Shown: positions 53,801 to 62,290, counted from the first letter of the stretch. The stretch: DNA of 64,000 nucleotides from R-RK-3 sp031399085 (GCA_031399085.1 JANNOQ010000112.1:3223-67222); one strand, 5' to 3'. The notes: a model not told the origin generated them from the letters alone. Numbers and translations: made by a program.

Positions 53801-56396
53801 AGCGGCCGTCCAGCTTATCCCACATTTCATCGAATTCGATCTGGGCCTGCTCGCGGCTCGGCTGCGGCGAGATCACGATCCCGAACAGACGCAGGCATTC
53901 CAGCCCGCGTTCGATAGCTACACGGTACTCGGCCTTTGTTACATGAAGACGTATTGCGAGGTGGTGCGTGGCCGCTTTGTCGACATTGGAGCGAGCGCGC
54001 GCGATTAACTGCTCGATCAGACTTTCGGTTTTCTCGAAATTTCCGTTCAGGAATTCGCACTCGGCGCCTTCCATCCACAGATCAAACGCTAGACCGTAGC
54101 AGCGCTCCCAGCCGGCGCTTCCAAGCAGACCCATGCCAACGGAAAGGTAGTGACACGCCGATGTGTAAGCCGTCGCCGCCTTCGCCTTTCGCCCGGCAAT
54201 AAAATTCAATTCCGCAACCCGATATCTTTCCTCGGAATCCAGAATGTGCGTCACGCCTGCGTTGAGCTGATTGACAATATCGAAGACATTCTCTGAGATC
54301 TCTTGTGGAGACATTCGTGCCTCCAAGAGTCTTCCAATGCGTAGATGCATTGCGGCACGTTGGTCCTCCGCTACCAGCGCGTAAGCCGCCTCTTGAACGC
54401 GGTCGTGCACGAATTTGTAAGCGTCATCCGAACGGAGAACCAGCCCCGCCCGGACGGCCCCCCGAAGCTCTTCGTGAAGCGTTTCCTTAGTTTGATCTTG
54501 AAGTAGGACCAGGGTTGCAATGTCGGCGACGTTCCCTAGGCATGCCAACTGCTTCAACGCTTGCTGCGTGGTATCGGGCAGGCGCCTCAGCTTGCCTGCC
54601 ATGAGATCAAGGACGTTGTCCGTATGGCCTTTGTCTAAGATACGCGGCAGATCCCAGGTCCAGCCGATCAAATGAGAGTCGAATGTAATGAGCTTTTCTT
54701 CGACAAGTTCTGTCACGAATTGGATCGTGAAGAACGGATTGCCGCCGGTCTTGTCGCTGACCAATTGAGCCAGGGGGCGAGCGCGATCCTCGCTGCAGAG
54801 CAACACCTCCGCGATCAGCTGGCCCACATCGTCGATTCCGAGCGGCGCCATAACAACATCGTGCACCGGGGCGCCAGCCGCGCGGAGAGCGTGTAGCGCG
54901 TGCGCGATTGGATGGATTAGGCGAGTGATGTTGTCCCGGTAGGCACCGATGAGCAGCATGTGCTTCGTGTCCTCATGCGCGATGAGGTGCAGGACAAGTT
55001 CCAGCGTGGCGCCATCCAGCCATTGCAGATCGTCCAGAAAGAGCACGAGTGGATGTTCCGGCCGCGCAAACACGGCCACGAAGCGCCGGAACACCGTTTG
55101 GAAGCGGTTCTGGTCATCCTGCGGCGGAAGCTCTGGCAGAGTTGGCTGAGCTCCGATGATCAGGCCAAGCTCAGGAATGAGATTGACGATGAGTTGTCCG
55201 TTAGGTCCCAGCGCTTGTTCTAACGCGATGCGCCATTGGGCGAGTTCCGCCTCGGGTCGGCCTAGGATCGTGCGGACGAGAGCCTGGAAAGCCTGAGCCA
55301 GGGGGGCATAGGGGATGTCCCGCCTGTACTGGTCGAACTTACCGGCCGCGAACAGACCGCGTGACGGAATCAGCGCCTTGCGTAGTTCGTTGACGACTGA
55401 TGACTTGCCGATGCCAGGATGCCCGGATACCAATACCGTTTCCGGCATGCCATAGGCGGCAACGCGCTCGAACGCAGACAGCAAGACATCAATTTCCCGG
55501 TCACGCCCGTAGAGCTTCTCGGGTATCCGCAGCCGGTCGGAGGCGTCTTGGGCGCCAAGCGCAAACGTATCGATGCGTCCGCAGGTCTGCCAAGCCTCGA
55601 GACATTGGCGAAGATCGTCCTCGACACCGGCGGCGGTTTGATAACGCTCCTCCATCGTTTTGGACAGCAGCTTCATCACGATCGCTGAAATCTGGTCAGG
55701 AACCGTCTTGACTTGCTCGTGAGGCGGGACCGGCCGCCGCGCGATGTGGCAATGGAGCAGCTCCATTGGATCGGTTGCCGTAAATGGGAGAGCCCCCGTT
55801 AACATTTGGTAGAATGTCACCCCCAGGGCGTAAAGATCGCTGCGGGGATCGATGGATCGGTTGGTGCGCCCGGTCTGTTCCGGCGCCATATAGGCCAAGG
55901 TTCCGGCAATCACCTCGGGGGCGGTGAAGCCCTGATGCTCCCACGGCGTCCGCAACGCTATGCCGAAACCGGTGAGCCGCACGCCGCCGCCAGCGGAGTC
56001 CACCAATACGTTAGCCGGCTTTATATCCCGATGGACTAGACCGCGCTCATGCATGTGCCGGCAAGCCGTTGTAAGCGGGATGGCAATGGCCAGAAACTGG
56101 GGCACTTCCAGTGGCAGTCCGAGGAAGCAATCTAGCGGCTCGCCGCCCGGGTCGTTCAATACCAATGCAACCCGGTTATGATAGCTGCTGAGAGCAAGGG
56201 GCTGTACCGCCCAGTAGGGGGTGAGCGTGTTCCGGAGCGCGTATTCATGTTCGAGCCGCTTGACCGACTCGATCGCGAGGTTTTCGCCTACAGGTGAGAC
56301 AAGCAAAATAGGATCGAGGCCCTCTGCGCAGCCGCGGTATAGGGTCAATTCGGCCTGATTTAGGATCGAGAACGCATATTTGGTTAACTCGATCAC
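50880..56396 (-). CDS. Hybrid Ser/Thr kinase-ATPase-GAF-PAS-histidine kinase
   Basis: 1838 residues. An N-terminal Ser/Thr-kinase-like domain (about 1-270) has catalytic-loop HRDIKPANV, but the metal-binding DFG is GFG (143-145) and no clear Gly-loop is seen, so catalysis is doubtful. An AAA/STAND ATPase (Walker A SGHPGIGKSSVV, 325-332; FLDDLQWLDGATLEL) leads to a long helical repeat region (about 600-1250). Then come GAF (VEHAGAQRGVLVLLRGNTLQ), PAS (SWRWDVQTGLVEGSAENFRI) and a HEINQPL HisKA with ATPase end (SGMGMGLSICRSIVEAHRGR). It is soluble and likely integrates signals for the neighbouring FixJ-type regulator. The frame is intact. Confidence 0.95.
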   Translation of the reverse strand: MIELTKYAFSILNQAELTLYRGCAEGLDPILLVSPVGENLAIESVKRLEHEYALRNTLTPYWAVQPLALSSYHNRVALVLNDPGGEPLDCFLGLPLEVPQFLAIAIPLTTACRHMHERGLVHRDIKPANVLVDSAGGGVRLTGFGIALRTPWEHQGFTAPEVIAGTLAYMAPEQTGRTNRSIDPRSDLYALGVTFYQMLTGALPFTATDPMELLHCHIARRPVPPHEQVKTVPDQISAIVMKLLSKTMEERYQTAAGVEDDLRQCLEAWQTCGRIDTFALGAQDASDRLRIPEKLYGRDREIDVLLSAFERVAAYGMPETVLVSGHPGIGKSSVVNELRKALIPSRGLFAAGKFDQYRRDIPYAPLAQAFQALVRTILGRPEAELAQWRIALEQALGPNGQLIVNLIPELGLIIGAQPTLPELPPQDDQNRFQTVFRRFVAVFARPEHPLVLFLDDLQWLDGATLELVLHLIAHEDTKHMLLIGAYRDNITRLIHPIAHALHALRAAGAPVHDVVMAPLGIDDVGQLIAEVLLCSEDRARPLAQLVSDKTGGNPFFTIQFVTELVEEKLITFDSHLIGWTWDLPRILDKGHTDNVLDLMAGKLRRLPDTTQQALKQLACLGNVADIATLVLLQDQTKETLHEELRGAVRAGLVLRSDDAYKFVHDRVQEAAYALVAEDQRAAMHLRIGRLLEARMSPQEISENVFDIVNQLNAGVTHILDSEERYRVAELNFIAGRKAKAATAYTSACHYLSVGMGLLGSAGWERCYGLAFDLWMEGAECEFLNGNFEKTESLIEQLIARARSNVDKAATHHLAIRLHVTKAEYRVAIERGLECLRLFGIVISPQPSREQAQIEFDEMWDKLDGRSIESLIDLPLMTDPEKQAVLRIFSALRGPAVFINSNLFYTLVCRAASISLAHGVSETSTHFYSGLAQILGPVFHRYEDGFQFATLARKLAEKHRFIGASSYFAMEVACVWARPIQTAVDYIRLAFRAAIETGDQSYACYSAFRLITDLLLQGAQLDDVFSESERSLEFTRQVKFQDAVDIIICQRSLIQNLRGVSTPQPGSEANKVDEEAFEARLTDDRMPTLVCWYWILKLQARFMSGDFEAARAAAQQAKERLWASEAFIQSVNFRYYDALTIAALYEGEGSENQLKQHEALHQHLDQLREWAEACPETFLDKYTLVLAEIARIERRDQEAMRLYEQSINQARNSGFIQNEAIANELAARFYEMRGFETVAYAYLKNSRHCYLRWGAVGKVRQLEQNYPQLRETSASPLLTSISGASIEQIDVAAVVKASQAVLGEIVLDKLIETLMTIAVEHAGAQRGVLVLLRGNTLQIEAEAETGPDRVEVLLRQADATPADLPESLLQTVMRTRESVILDDAQRSNPFMEDKYVRRRGPRSVLCLPLVKQTELIGIIYLENNLAPGIFTLRRIAVLELLASQAAISLENARLYADLVQENLERKRVEEALRASEASLAEGQRISRTGSWRWDVQTGLVEGSAENFRILGIDTAIEQPTYERYLASVHPEDRPLIEQVLAQASRDKTVFKYEYRIPMPDGSITHAQTTGHPSVNESGNLEFVGTIMDITERRYAEEALRDAQAELARASRLRMMGELAGSIVHEINQPLAAVVTNAEACLRWLNRDEPDLVEARDAISRLALDGQRAANVVKGLRALAQKSGLDLVDVDLNDAIREVLVLLRSELERAGIVLHLDLFRESRPVYGDRVQLQQVLLNLIRNGIEAMSDVTDRPRVLRICSKSSENDEAIISVEDVGTGLDTAMIDRIFDPLFTTKTSGMGMGLSICRSIVEAHRGRLRASSRLPHGAVFYFTVPFASPH

Positions 56397-56911
56397 TCGC
56401 CAGTCCCCCCGCGCCTTCGGAAGTCACACCCGCCCGATGTCCCCGCGTCAAACATAGCAAGCTTTTGGGTTCTCGCTGCGCAACGACCAAATTGGCCAAA
56501 CCCGTTCCGAACGGCCAGGAGACGTTCTGAGACCGATCCCGATTTGCAATCAAGGTAATACGAGTACGGGCACACTCCAAAGCAAATTGACCTAGTTCAA
56601 AACATGAAATTTACCATGTTTTGGCATAAAAAACAATACTTTGGTGTAAGTTTTGAGCTTGGTCGCGTCGAAATCCTTGGTGCTGCATTCGACAAGAACA
56701 CGCCTCAAAAAAAGATGCCTCGGCTAGCGTGGTGTGCACAATGCCGGCTTCAATCAAAGTCAAGTTACCGGATAACACGGAGCGTGAAGAGGGCGTCAAC
56801 CAGCCATAGCGCTCGCGACGGCTCGGCGATCGAGAAGGATTCGATGCGCACCCGCCGGCCGACTACCTTGAGACCCTCTTGCAGCTTCGTATGCTGGTCG
56901 CGGCCCTTCAT
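56397..56911. other. Upstream region of the hybrid kinase
   Basis: Some 500 bases, A/T-rich around 56590-56660. It contains the degenerate palindrome at 56634-56649 and a nearby ATTTACCATGTTTTGG stretch. No gene is supported. No TPP or FMN riboswitch core is visible ahead of the ABC importer. Confidence 0.4.
56634..56649. promoter_or_regulatory. Island palindrome, copy upstream of the hybrid kinase
   Basis: CAATACTTTGGTGTAA is a degenerate copy (ATACT and GGTGT arms), 237 bases before the hybrid kinase ATG on the minus strand. It lies in the divergent region shared with the ABC importer. The weakest of the set. Confidence 0.4.
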
Positions 56912-57010
56912 TCTTAATGCGCTGAAAGGCAACGCGACCCTGAGGCTGATGGGCGCCATCCTCGCGGAATTCTCGGCACTCCGATCATGGGCATGGGGTC
57001 GCCGCGCTGC
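56912..57010 (+). pseudogene. ABC permease remnant
   Basis: The plus strand reads RPFILNALKGNATLRLMGAI then LAEF, and after a one-base shift GTPIMGMG. This parallels the end of the intact permease at 60426 (APFIFNALKINSTLALIGAI, VAEFFGTPIVGMG). Only about 100 bases survive, next to the importer's binding-protein gene, so an additional permease copy once stood here. Confidence 0.75.
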
Positions 57011-57110
57011 TGGGATCCTTCCCTCAAGGCGTGGTGGTTAACATTGAAAACGCCACGACCTTATGGCATTTTTCGTGCGCCGCTTGGGAACGGCAATGGG
57101 GAAAAACTGC

Positions 57111-58103
57111 ATGAAAAAGGCAATCGCTGCCGTCCTTACAGCCGTAGTGCTATCGCTTGCGCCACTTTCCGCTCAGGCGGCCGACAAGGTGACGTTGCAG
57201 CTGAAGTGGGTCACTCAGGCTCAGTTTGCGGGCTATTACGTTGCCAAGGACAAGGGCTTCTATAAGGAGGAAAGCCTTGACGTCGAGATCAAGACCGGCG
57301 GCCCAGACCTTGCTCCGTCGCTAGTGATCGCCGGCGGCGGCGCGGACGTCATCATCGAATGGATGCCCGCCGCGCTAGCCAGCCGCGAAAAGGGTGTAGC
57401 GCTGGTGAACATCGCTCAGCCTTTCAAAAAGTCGGGTCTGATGCTTACCTGTCGTAAGGAGACTGGGATCGTCAAGCCGGAGGACTTCAGGGGCAAAACA
57501 GTCGGCGTCTGGTTTTTCGGCAACGAATATCCGTTTCTGTCCTGGATGAGCCAGCTCGGCATTCCTACCGAAGGCGGCCCCGGTGGTGTGACCATGTTGA
57601 AGCAGAGCTTCAATGTCGATCCGCTTTTGCAGAAGCAGGCCGCCTGCATTTCGACCATGACATACAACGAATATTGGCAGGTCATCGACGCCGGCATCGC
57701 TGCTGACGACCTCGTGACGTTCAAATATGAAGACCAGGGGGTCGCGACACTCGAAGATGGCCTCTATGTGCTGGAGGATAAGCTCAAGGACACGGTCTTC
57801 GCGGATAAAATGGTCCGGTTCGTCCGCGCCTCGATGAGAGGCTGGAAACATGCCGAGACCAATCCCGACGAAGCTGCCAATATCGTTCTGGAGAACGACA
57901 CGACAGGAGTTCAGACAGAGAAGCACCAGAAGCGCATGATGGGAGAAATCGTCAAGCTGACTGCGGGTTCCAACGGAGTGCTCGACCCTGCCGACTATGA
58001 GCGCACCGTCAAGTCATTGCTGTCCAGCGGATCGACCCCTGTTATCACCAAGGCGCCGCGGGCCGCGTGGACTCACACAATCACGGACAAGGCGCTGAAA
58101 TAA
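57111..58103 (+). CDS. NMT1/ThiY-type ABC substrate-binding protein
   Basis: ATG 57111 gives 330 residues with a Sec signal (MKKAIAAVLTAVVLSLAPLS, cleavage after AQAA). The NMT1/THI5-like domain is plain: VTLQLKWVTQAQFAGYYVAK, GFYKEESLDVEIKTGGPDL, then FRGKTVGVWFFGNEYPFLSW. Relatives bind pyrimidine (HMP/FAMP), riboflavin or other aromatic heterocycles; the ligand here is open. It begins an importer locus with an ATPase and two permeases on the same strand, though 430 bases with a hairpin separate it from the ATPase gene. Confidence 0.92.
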   Translation: MKKAIAAVLTAVVLSLAPLSAQAADKVTLQLKWVTQAQFAGYYVAKDKGFYKEESLDVEIKTGGPDLAPSLVIAGGGADVIIEWMPAALASREKGVALVNIAQPFKKSGLMLTCRKETGIVKPEDFRGKTVGVWFFGNEYPFLSWMSQLGIPTEGGPGGVTMLKQSFNVDPLLQKQAACISTMTYNEYWQVIDAGIAADDLVTFKYEDQGVATLEDGLYVLEDKLKDTVFADKMVRFVRASMRGWKHAETNPDEAANIVLENDTTGVQTEKHQKRMMGEIVKLTAGSNGVLDPADYERTVKSLLSSGSTPVITKAPRAAWTHTITDKALK

Positions 58104-58392
58104 GTATCGGCGGAGGCATACCGGCTGCGCCGTCGTCGCCGCGCTCTCTAGACAAGCGCAAGCGGCCACCTGTTGCGCGAACTGCGGTCCTTGTTGGCAT
58201 AGAGCACATGCCTACCGATTCTCGTCTCAATACGCTGGATGATGGTTGAGCCGGTCCAGGAGAGGCGTTGGCACGCCGCCACGGAGCCTTCCCGAGCGTG
58301 TCCGAGATAGCGCCCGTGGGGGCCCAGCATGATACCGTGGGGTGCCGGTTACCGGTTGCCGCAATCTCTGGAAGCTGAAGCTGCACCGCTTT

Positions 58393-58430
58393 GCCCGCCT
58401 TGTCGCGTGCGATGCGCCTGGCGGGCTTTT
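58393..58430 (+). terminator. Terminator-like hairpin between importer genes
   Basis: GCCCGCC (58393-58399) and GGCGGGC (58420-58426) can pair, followed directly by TTTT. It lies after the binding-protein gene and about 105 bases before the ATPase gene, so it may limit read-through or act as an attenuator. The rest of 58104-58533 shows no gene. Confidence 0.55.
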
Positions 58431-58533
58431 CAGTTATCTTCATATGGGTCGTTGGATCGTTTCAATTTGCCATACGCCTGGTCGCGACATCAATTCAGTA
58501 TCGGTAGTTCCTGCGACAGAGATAATCCCGCCT

Positions 58534-59310
58534 ATGACCGCAATTTTCGCCCAGAATCTGTCGCTGAGCTTCCAGACCACAGATGGCCCCGTCCACGCTC
58601 TCTCCGACATCAACCTGACCGTAGAGCGCGGTGAATTCGTCTCCTTCATCGGCCCGTCCGGCTGTGGCAAGACGACATTTCTGCGCGTCATCGCCGATCT
58701 GGAGCAGCCGACCTCGGGCACGATTTGCGTTAATGGCATGACGCCGGAGGAAGCCCGCAAGCAGCGCGCCTATGGCTATGTGTTTCAGGCGGCCGCGCTC
58801 CTCCCATGGCGGACGGTCGAGAAGAACATTGAGCTGCCGCTGGAAATCATCGGCCTGCCCCCCGAGCAGCGGAGGGAGCGGATCGCGCGGCTGCTCGACC
58901 TGGTCGATCTCGGCAGCTTTGGCGGCAGATATCCATGGCAGCTTTCTGGCGGCATGCAGCAGCGTACCTCTATCGCGCGGGCGCTGGCCTTTGATGCCGA
59001 TCTGCTGCTGATGGACGAGCCGTTCGGCGCGCTCGACGAGATCGTCCGCGATCACCTGAATGAACAACTTCTCAAACTGTGGGCGCGCACGGGCAAGACG
59101 ATCTGCTTCGTCACCCACTCCATTCCCGAGGCGGTTTATCTCTCCACCCGTATCGTGGTGATGTCGCCGCGTCCCGGCCGCATCGTCGATGTGATCGTCT
59201 CGCCGCTGCCGAGGGACCGCCCGCAGGACATCCGCGAGACGCCAGAGTTTCTGGCCATTGCGCACCGCATCCGGCAGGGGCTGAGGGCAGGGCACAGCTA
59301 CGATGAATGA
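58534..59310 (+). CDS. ABC importer ATPase (SsuB/TauB/ThiZ type)
   Basis: ATG 58534 gives 258 residues. Walker A GPSGCGKTTFLRVIADLEQP, Q loop YGYVFQAAALLPWRTVEKNI, signature QLSGGMQQRTSIARALAF, Walker B LLLMDEPFGALDEIVRD and the switch His in ICFVTHSIPEAVYLSTR are all intact. The PFGALDE form is typical of nitrate/taurine/thiamine-precursor importers. A longer frame upstream is not supported by homology. It powers the two permeases downstream. Confidence 0.95.
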   Translation: MTAIFAQNLSLSFQTTDGPVHALSDINLTVERGEFVSFIGPSGCGKTTFLRVIADLEQPTSGTICVNGMTPEEARKQRAYGYVFQAAALLPWRTVEKNIELPLEIIGLPPEQRRERIARLLDLVDLGSFGGRYPWQLSGGMQQRTSIARALAFDADLLLMDEPFGALDEIVRDHLNEQLLKLWARTGKTICFVTHSIPEAVYLSTRIVVMSPRPGRIVDVIVSPLPRDRPQDIRETPEFLAIAHRIRQGLRAGHSYDE

Positions 59311-59491
59311 AACTGTTTCATCCATCATCTGCCGCCCGGCCCGCTTTGAGGACATGAGAGCATGCGCCGCCATTCTGAAAGACGCCCGGTGCTTCTACTC
59401 ACGAGAAGGCTTTTCGGAAATTCGCCGCACCAATGGGGACAATGAAGAAGGTCTGCCCGACATCCCGCTGGAATGCCGGGCGGTTCGATGA
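59303..59491 (+). CDS. Small ORF between ATPase and permease
   Basis: A 62-codon frame (MNETVSSIICRPARFEDMRA ...) begins inside the ATPase stop region with an ATG that overlaps by eight bases, and ends inside the permease start. Overlap at both ends suggests coupling, but no domain is recognisable. It may be only the leader that carries ribosomes across to the permease gene. Confidence 0.3.
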   Translation: MNETVSSIICRPARFEDMRACAAILKDARCFYSREGFSEIRRTNGDNEEGLPDIPLECRAVR

Positions 59492-60429
59492 CCGTCGAAG
59501 ATACCGCGGAACGTCGTGTCGCGATTACGTCCGTGCGAGACTCGGCACGGAGCCTGCGTGCTTTCGCCGAGACAATTGGTCCGATTTTCACCGTCTGCGT
59601 AGGTCTTGTCATCATTTGGTATGCGGCGGCGATCTTGCTCAATGCGCCATGGGCGCGCGATCAGGCGCAACGTGCCGGAACGACGATCTCCGGCTTCGCG
59701 CTGATCGCCCAGACGATGGCTCAGCTTCGTCCCGTCCTGCCCGCGCCGCATCAGGTTATCGCCGAGCTGTGGGACACCGTGGTGGCCAAGCCCGTCACAT
59801 CCAAGCGGAGCTTAGTCTACCACGCCTGGATAACGCTTTCGGCGGCGCTGCTGGGTTTTGCCCTTGGCACCGGCCTTGGCGTGCTGCTGGCCGTCCTGAT
59901 CGTGCACAATGTCGCCGCCGACCGCTCGCTGATGCCGTGGATCGTCGCGACACAGGCGATCCCGATCCTGGCCATCGCGCCGATGATCATCGTCGTGCTC
60001 AACGCCATCGGCATTTCCGGCCTCTTACCCAAGTCGCTGATCTCGACCTATCTGTCCTTCTTCCCCATCGCCGTCGGCATGGTAAAGGGCCTGCGCAGCC
60101 CGGATCTCATGCTCATCGACCTGATGCGGACCTATAATGCATCGGCGGCTCAGACCTTTTGGAAACTCCGATGGCCGGGCGCCCTGCCTTACCTTTTCAC
60201 CTCGATGAAGGTCGCGGTCGCGATCAGCCTCGTCGGCGCTATCGTCGGCGAGTTGCCGACGGGCGCGGTAGCGGGCCTTGGGGCGAGGCTGCTGGCGGGG
60301 TCCTATTACGGGCAGACCATTCAGATCTGGGCGGCGCTGTTCATGGCGGCGGCGGTCGCCGCTGTGTTGATCGGCCTAATCGGCTGGCTGCACCGGCTGG
60401 TGCTGGGGCGCATGGGGATGGCGGCATGA
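59488..60429 (+). CDS. ABC importer permease 1
   Basis: From ATG 59488 313 residues (an in-frame ATG at 59473 is possible). It has about six membrane segments and the binding-protein-dependent transport fold: WITLSAALLGFALGTGLGVL, TQAIPILAIAPMIIVVLNAI, and the EAA loop LMLIDLMRTYNASAAQTFWK (LRWPGALPYLFTSMK). It pairs with permease 2, whose ATG overlaps its TGA (ATGA), so the two are translationally coupled into a heterodimeric channel. Confidence 0.93.
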   Translation: MTVEDTAERRVAITSVRDSARSLRAFAETIGPIFTVCVGLVIIWYAAAILLNAPWARDQAQRAGTTISGFALIAQTMAQLRPVLPAPHQVIAELWDTVVAKPVTSKRSLVYHAWITLSAALLGFALGTGLGVLLAVLIVHNVAADRSLMPWIVATQAIPILAIAPMIIVVLNAIGISGLLPKSLISTYLSFFPIAVGMVKGLRSPDLMLIDLMRTYNASAAQTFWKLRWPGALPYLFTSMKVAVAISLVGAIVGELPTGAVAGLGARLLAGSYYGQTIQIWAALFMAAAVAAVLIGLIGWLHRLVLGRMGMAA

Positions 60430-61289
60430 GCGCGGGGTGGCTTGCCTTCGCGGCGCTGTTCTGGCTGTCGGCCTGGGGGCTCAACGAATGGCTGGTACGC
60501 GTGCGGCCCGCCGATGTATCGGCCGCGCACGCGATCAACATCGCCGTGCCCGTCATCTTCGGCGTCACGGTGCTGGCGATCTGGGAGGGCGCGGTGCGCG
60601 GCTTCGGCGTGCCCTCGATCCTGCTGCCCGCCCCATCGATGATCTGGGAGCGCCTCATTGCCTCGCTGCCGACGCTGCTGGCGGATTTCCGCCAGACCTT
60701 CCTCAAAGCCGTATTGATCGGCTATGCGCTCGGCTGCGGCGCGGGGTTTATCGCGGCGATCCTCATCGACCGCTCGCCCTTCCTCCAGCGCGGCCTCCTG
60801 CCATTCGGCAATTTTGTCTCGGCCCTGCCGATCATCGGCATCGCGCCGATCATGGTGATGTGGTTCGGCTTCGACTGGCCATCCAAGGCGGCGGTGGTCG
60901 TCGTGATGACCTTCTTCCCGATGCTGGTGAACACGGCGCAGGGGCTTGCCGCCGCGTCCAGCAGCGAGAAGGACCTGATGCGCACCTATGCGGCGAACTA
61001 TTGGCAAACTCTGTTCAAGCTGCGGCTTCCCGCCGCCGCGCCATTCATTTTCAACGCGCTGAAGATCAACTCGACGCTGGCGCTGATCGGGGCCATCGTG
61101 GCGGAGTTCTTCGGTACGCCGATCGTCGGCATGGGTTTCCGCATCTCGACCGAAGTAGGGCGGATGAATATCGATATGGTCTGGGCGGAGATCGCCGTCG
61201 CGGCAGTAGCGGGCTCCGTCTTCTATGGGGCGGTGGCGTTGATGGAGCGCACCACTATTTTCTGGCATCCGTCTGTCCGTGGCGGATAG
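60426..61289 (+). CDS. ABC importer permease 2
   Basis: 287 residues from the ATG in the ATGA overlap. Six hydrophobic segments; TFLKAVLIGYALGCGAGFIA, ALPIIGIAPIMVMWFGFDWP and the EAA loop EKDLMRTYAANYWQTLFKLR (LPAAAPFIFNALKINSTLAL). It is related to, but distinct from, permease 1, and its end is mirrored by the remnant at 56912. It is the last gene of the importer set. No clear terminator follows. Confidence 0.93.
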   Translation: MSAGWLAFAALFWLSAWGLNEWLVRVRPADVSAAHAINIAVPVIFGVTVLAIWEGAVRGFGVPSILLPAPSMIWERLIASLPTLLADFRQTFLKAVLIGYALGCGAGFIAAILIDRSPFLQRGLLPFGNFVSALPIIGIAPIMVMWFGFDWPSKAAVVVVMTFFPMLVNTAQGLAAASSSEKDLMRTYAANYWQTLFKLRLPAAAPFIFNALKINSTLALIGAIVAEFFGTPIVGMGFRISTEVGRMNIDMVWAEIAVAAVAGSVFYGAVALMERTTIFWHPSVRGG

Positions 61290-61528
61290 GCGCGGCAATT
61301 GAGGAAACAAGCCAATAAACACTGATCGCTTCCGTTCTCGCAAATGATCACTCACGGGCTGGCATTGCGCCATTACCCGAGCCCGGCCGAAATGTGGTAG
61401 CGGAGACCCACTTACGGTACACTGCCGGACTCGAAACGTCCGACCTTAAAGCTGCGAAGGCGTTGATGAAGAGCTAAGGCTTAAGCGGTCCGATTGAGAT
61501 GACTCCCTTGGCCTTAATTGCGAGATAC

Positions 61529-61948
61529 CTAAGCGGATGCGCCGCCGCCTCGCCTCAACGCGGCTTCAAGGCATCCGATGAGGCTCTGTCCGTCAAAACG
61601 CTTTTGCAGAAAACAACCCGCGCCAGCCCGCAGCGCTCGTTCCATTAAGGTCTCGTCATAAAACGCTGTAATGAAGATTATCGGAATAAGGCGAGCTTGA
61701 GCGATCAGGAGGCTTTGTAGCTCAAGCCCACTCATATTCGGCATGTGCACATCTGAGATCAGACATGACGTATCGTTCAATCTTGGCGATTGCAAAAACA
61801 TCTGCGCAGACGCAAATGCGTAGGCCCTATATCCGAGCGACATGACAAGGCTTTGCGTGGCGACCCGAACGGATGCGTCGTCGTCGACAATTGAAATTTT
61901 GTGGACCTCCTGCAATTGCCTGCCGCTGGTTGGGTTACTGGGAGCCAA
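61529..61948 (-). CDS. Single-domain response regulator
   Basis: 139 residues with only a receiver domain: acidic pair ISIVDDDASVRVATQSLVMS, acceptor Asp in CLISDVHMPNMSGLELQSLL, switch FITAFYDETLM and a Lys region FLQKRFDGQSLIGCLEAAL, where KP is KR. The conserved Lys is kept but the following cis-Pro is lost. It resembles the receiver at 49197 and the dead one at 36677. It is divergent from the FixJ-type gene at 62291. Confidence 0.9.
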   Translation of the reverse strand: MAPSNPTSGRQLQEVHKISIVDDDASVRVATQSLVMSLGYRAYAFASAQMFLQSPRLNDTSCLISDVHMPNMSGLELQSLLIAQARLIPIIFITAFYDETLMERALRAGAGCFLQKRFDGQSLIGCLEAALRRGGGASA

Positions 61949-62290
61949 TGCCTTACCTCACTATCGCCCCAACGTGCCAAGATGCGTGCTTTATCATCTA
62001 CTGAAAAGTCATAAACGGGTTTAACGCCTTGAACGTTTTGTGTCCCCCCCCACACACACACAGCAAATCACCAATCTCATCCGCCGCCAACTTCATCTTC
62101 CTAGCCGACCGACCGCATCATCTAGGGCCGAATGGCGAGTGCGAATATTGCAACGAGCGCTGGATTGATTACACTGGATCGTTCGTCTGGCGCTCGATCA
62201 TCTAAACTCATGGTGGGCATATCCGGGGCCGAGCAACGACGAGTCAGGGCATACATTTGGCGTCGTTCTGAACCAAGCGGAGGAAGCGCT
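61949..62290. other. Divergent region between receiver and FixJ-type genes
   Basis: About 340 bases with a low-complexity run of C and CA repeats (about 62043-62062) and a 5-2-5 dyad TAAAC-GG-GTTTA (62012-62023) placed 63 bases before the receiver ATG. GGAGGAA at about 62279 sets the FixJ-type start. No gene is supported. Confidence 0.45.
62012..62023. promoter_or_regulatory. Variant dyad upstream of receiver 61948
   Basis: TAAAC-GG-GTTTA has perfect 5-bp arms and the same 5-2-5 layout and distance to the gene (63 bases) as the island palindrome before the FixJ-type gene at 50300. The half-site AAAC/GTTT resembles known TodT/StyR boxes, though those have wider spacing. Confidence 0.45.

Noticed and set aside
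56397..57110. A TPP or FMN riboswitch ahead of the NMT1/ThiY-type binding protein
   Set aside because: No CTGAGA plus ACCTGA-type core or FMN-element core could be found on the plus strand; ligand identity is therefore left open.
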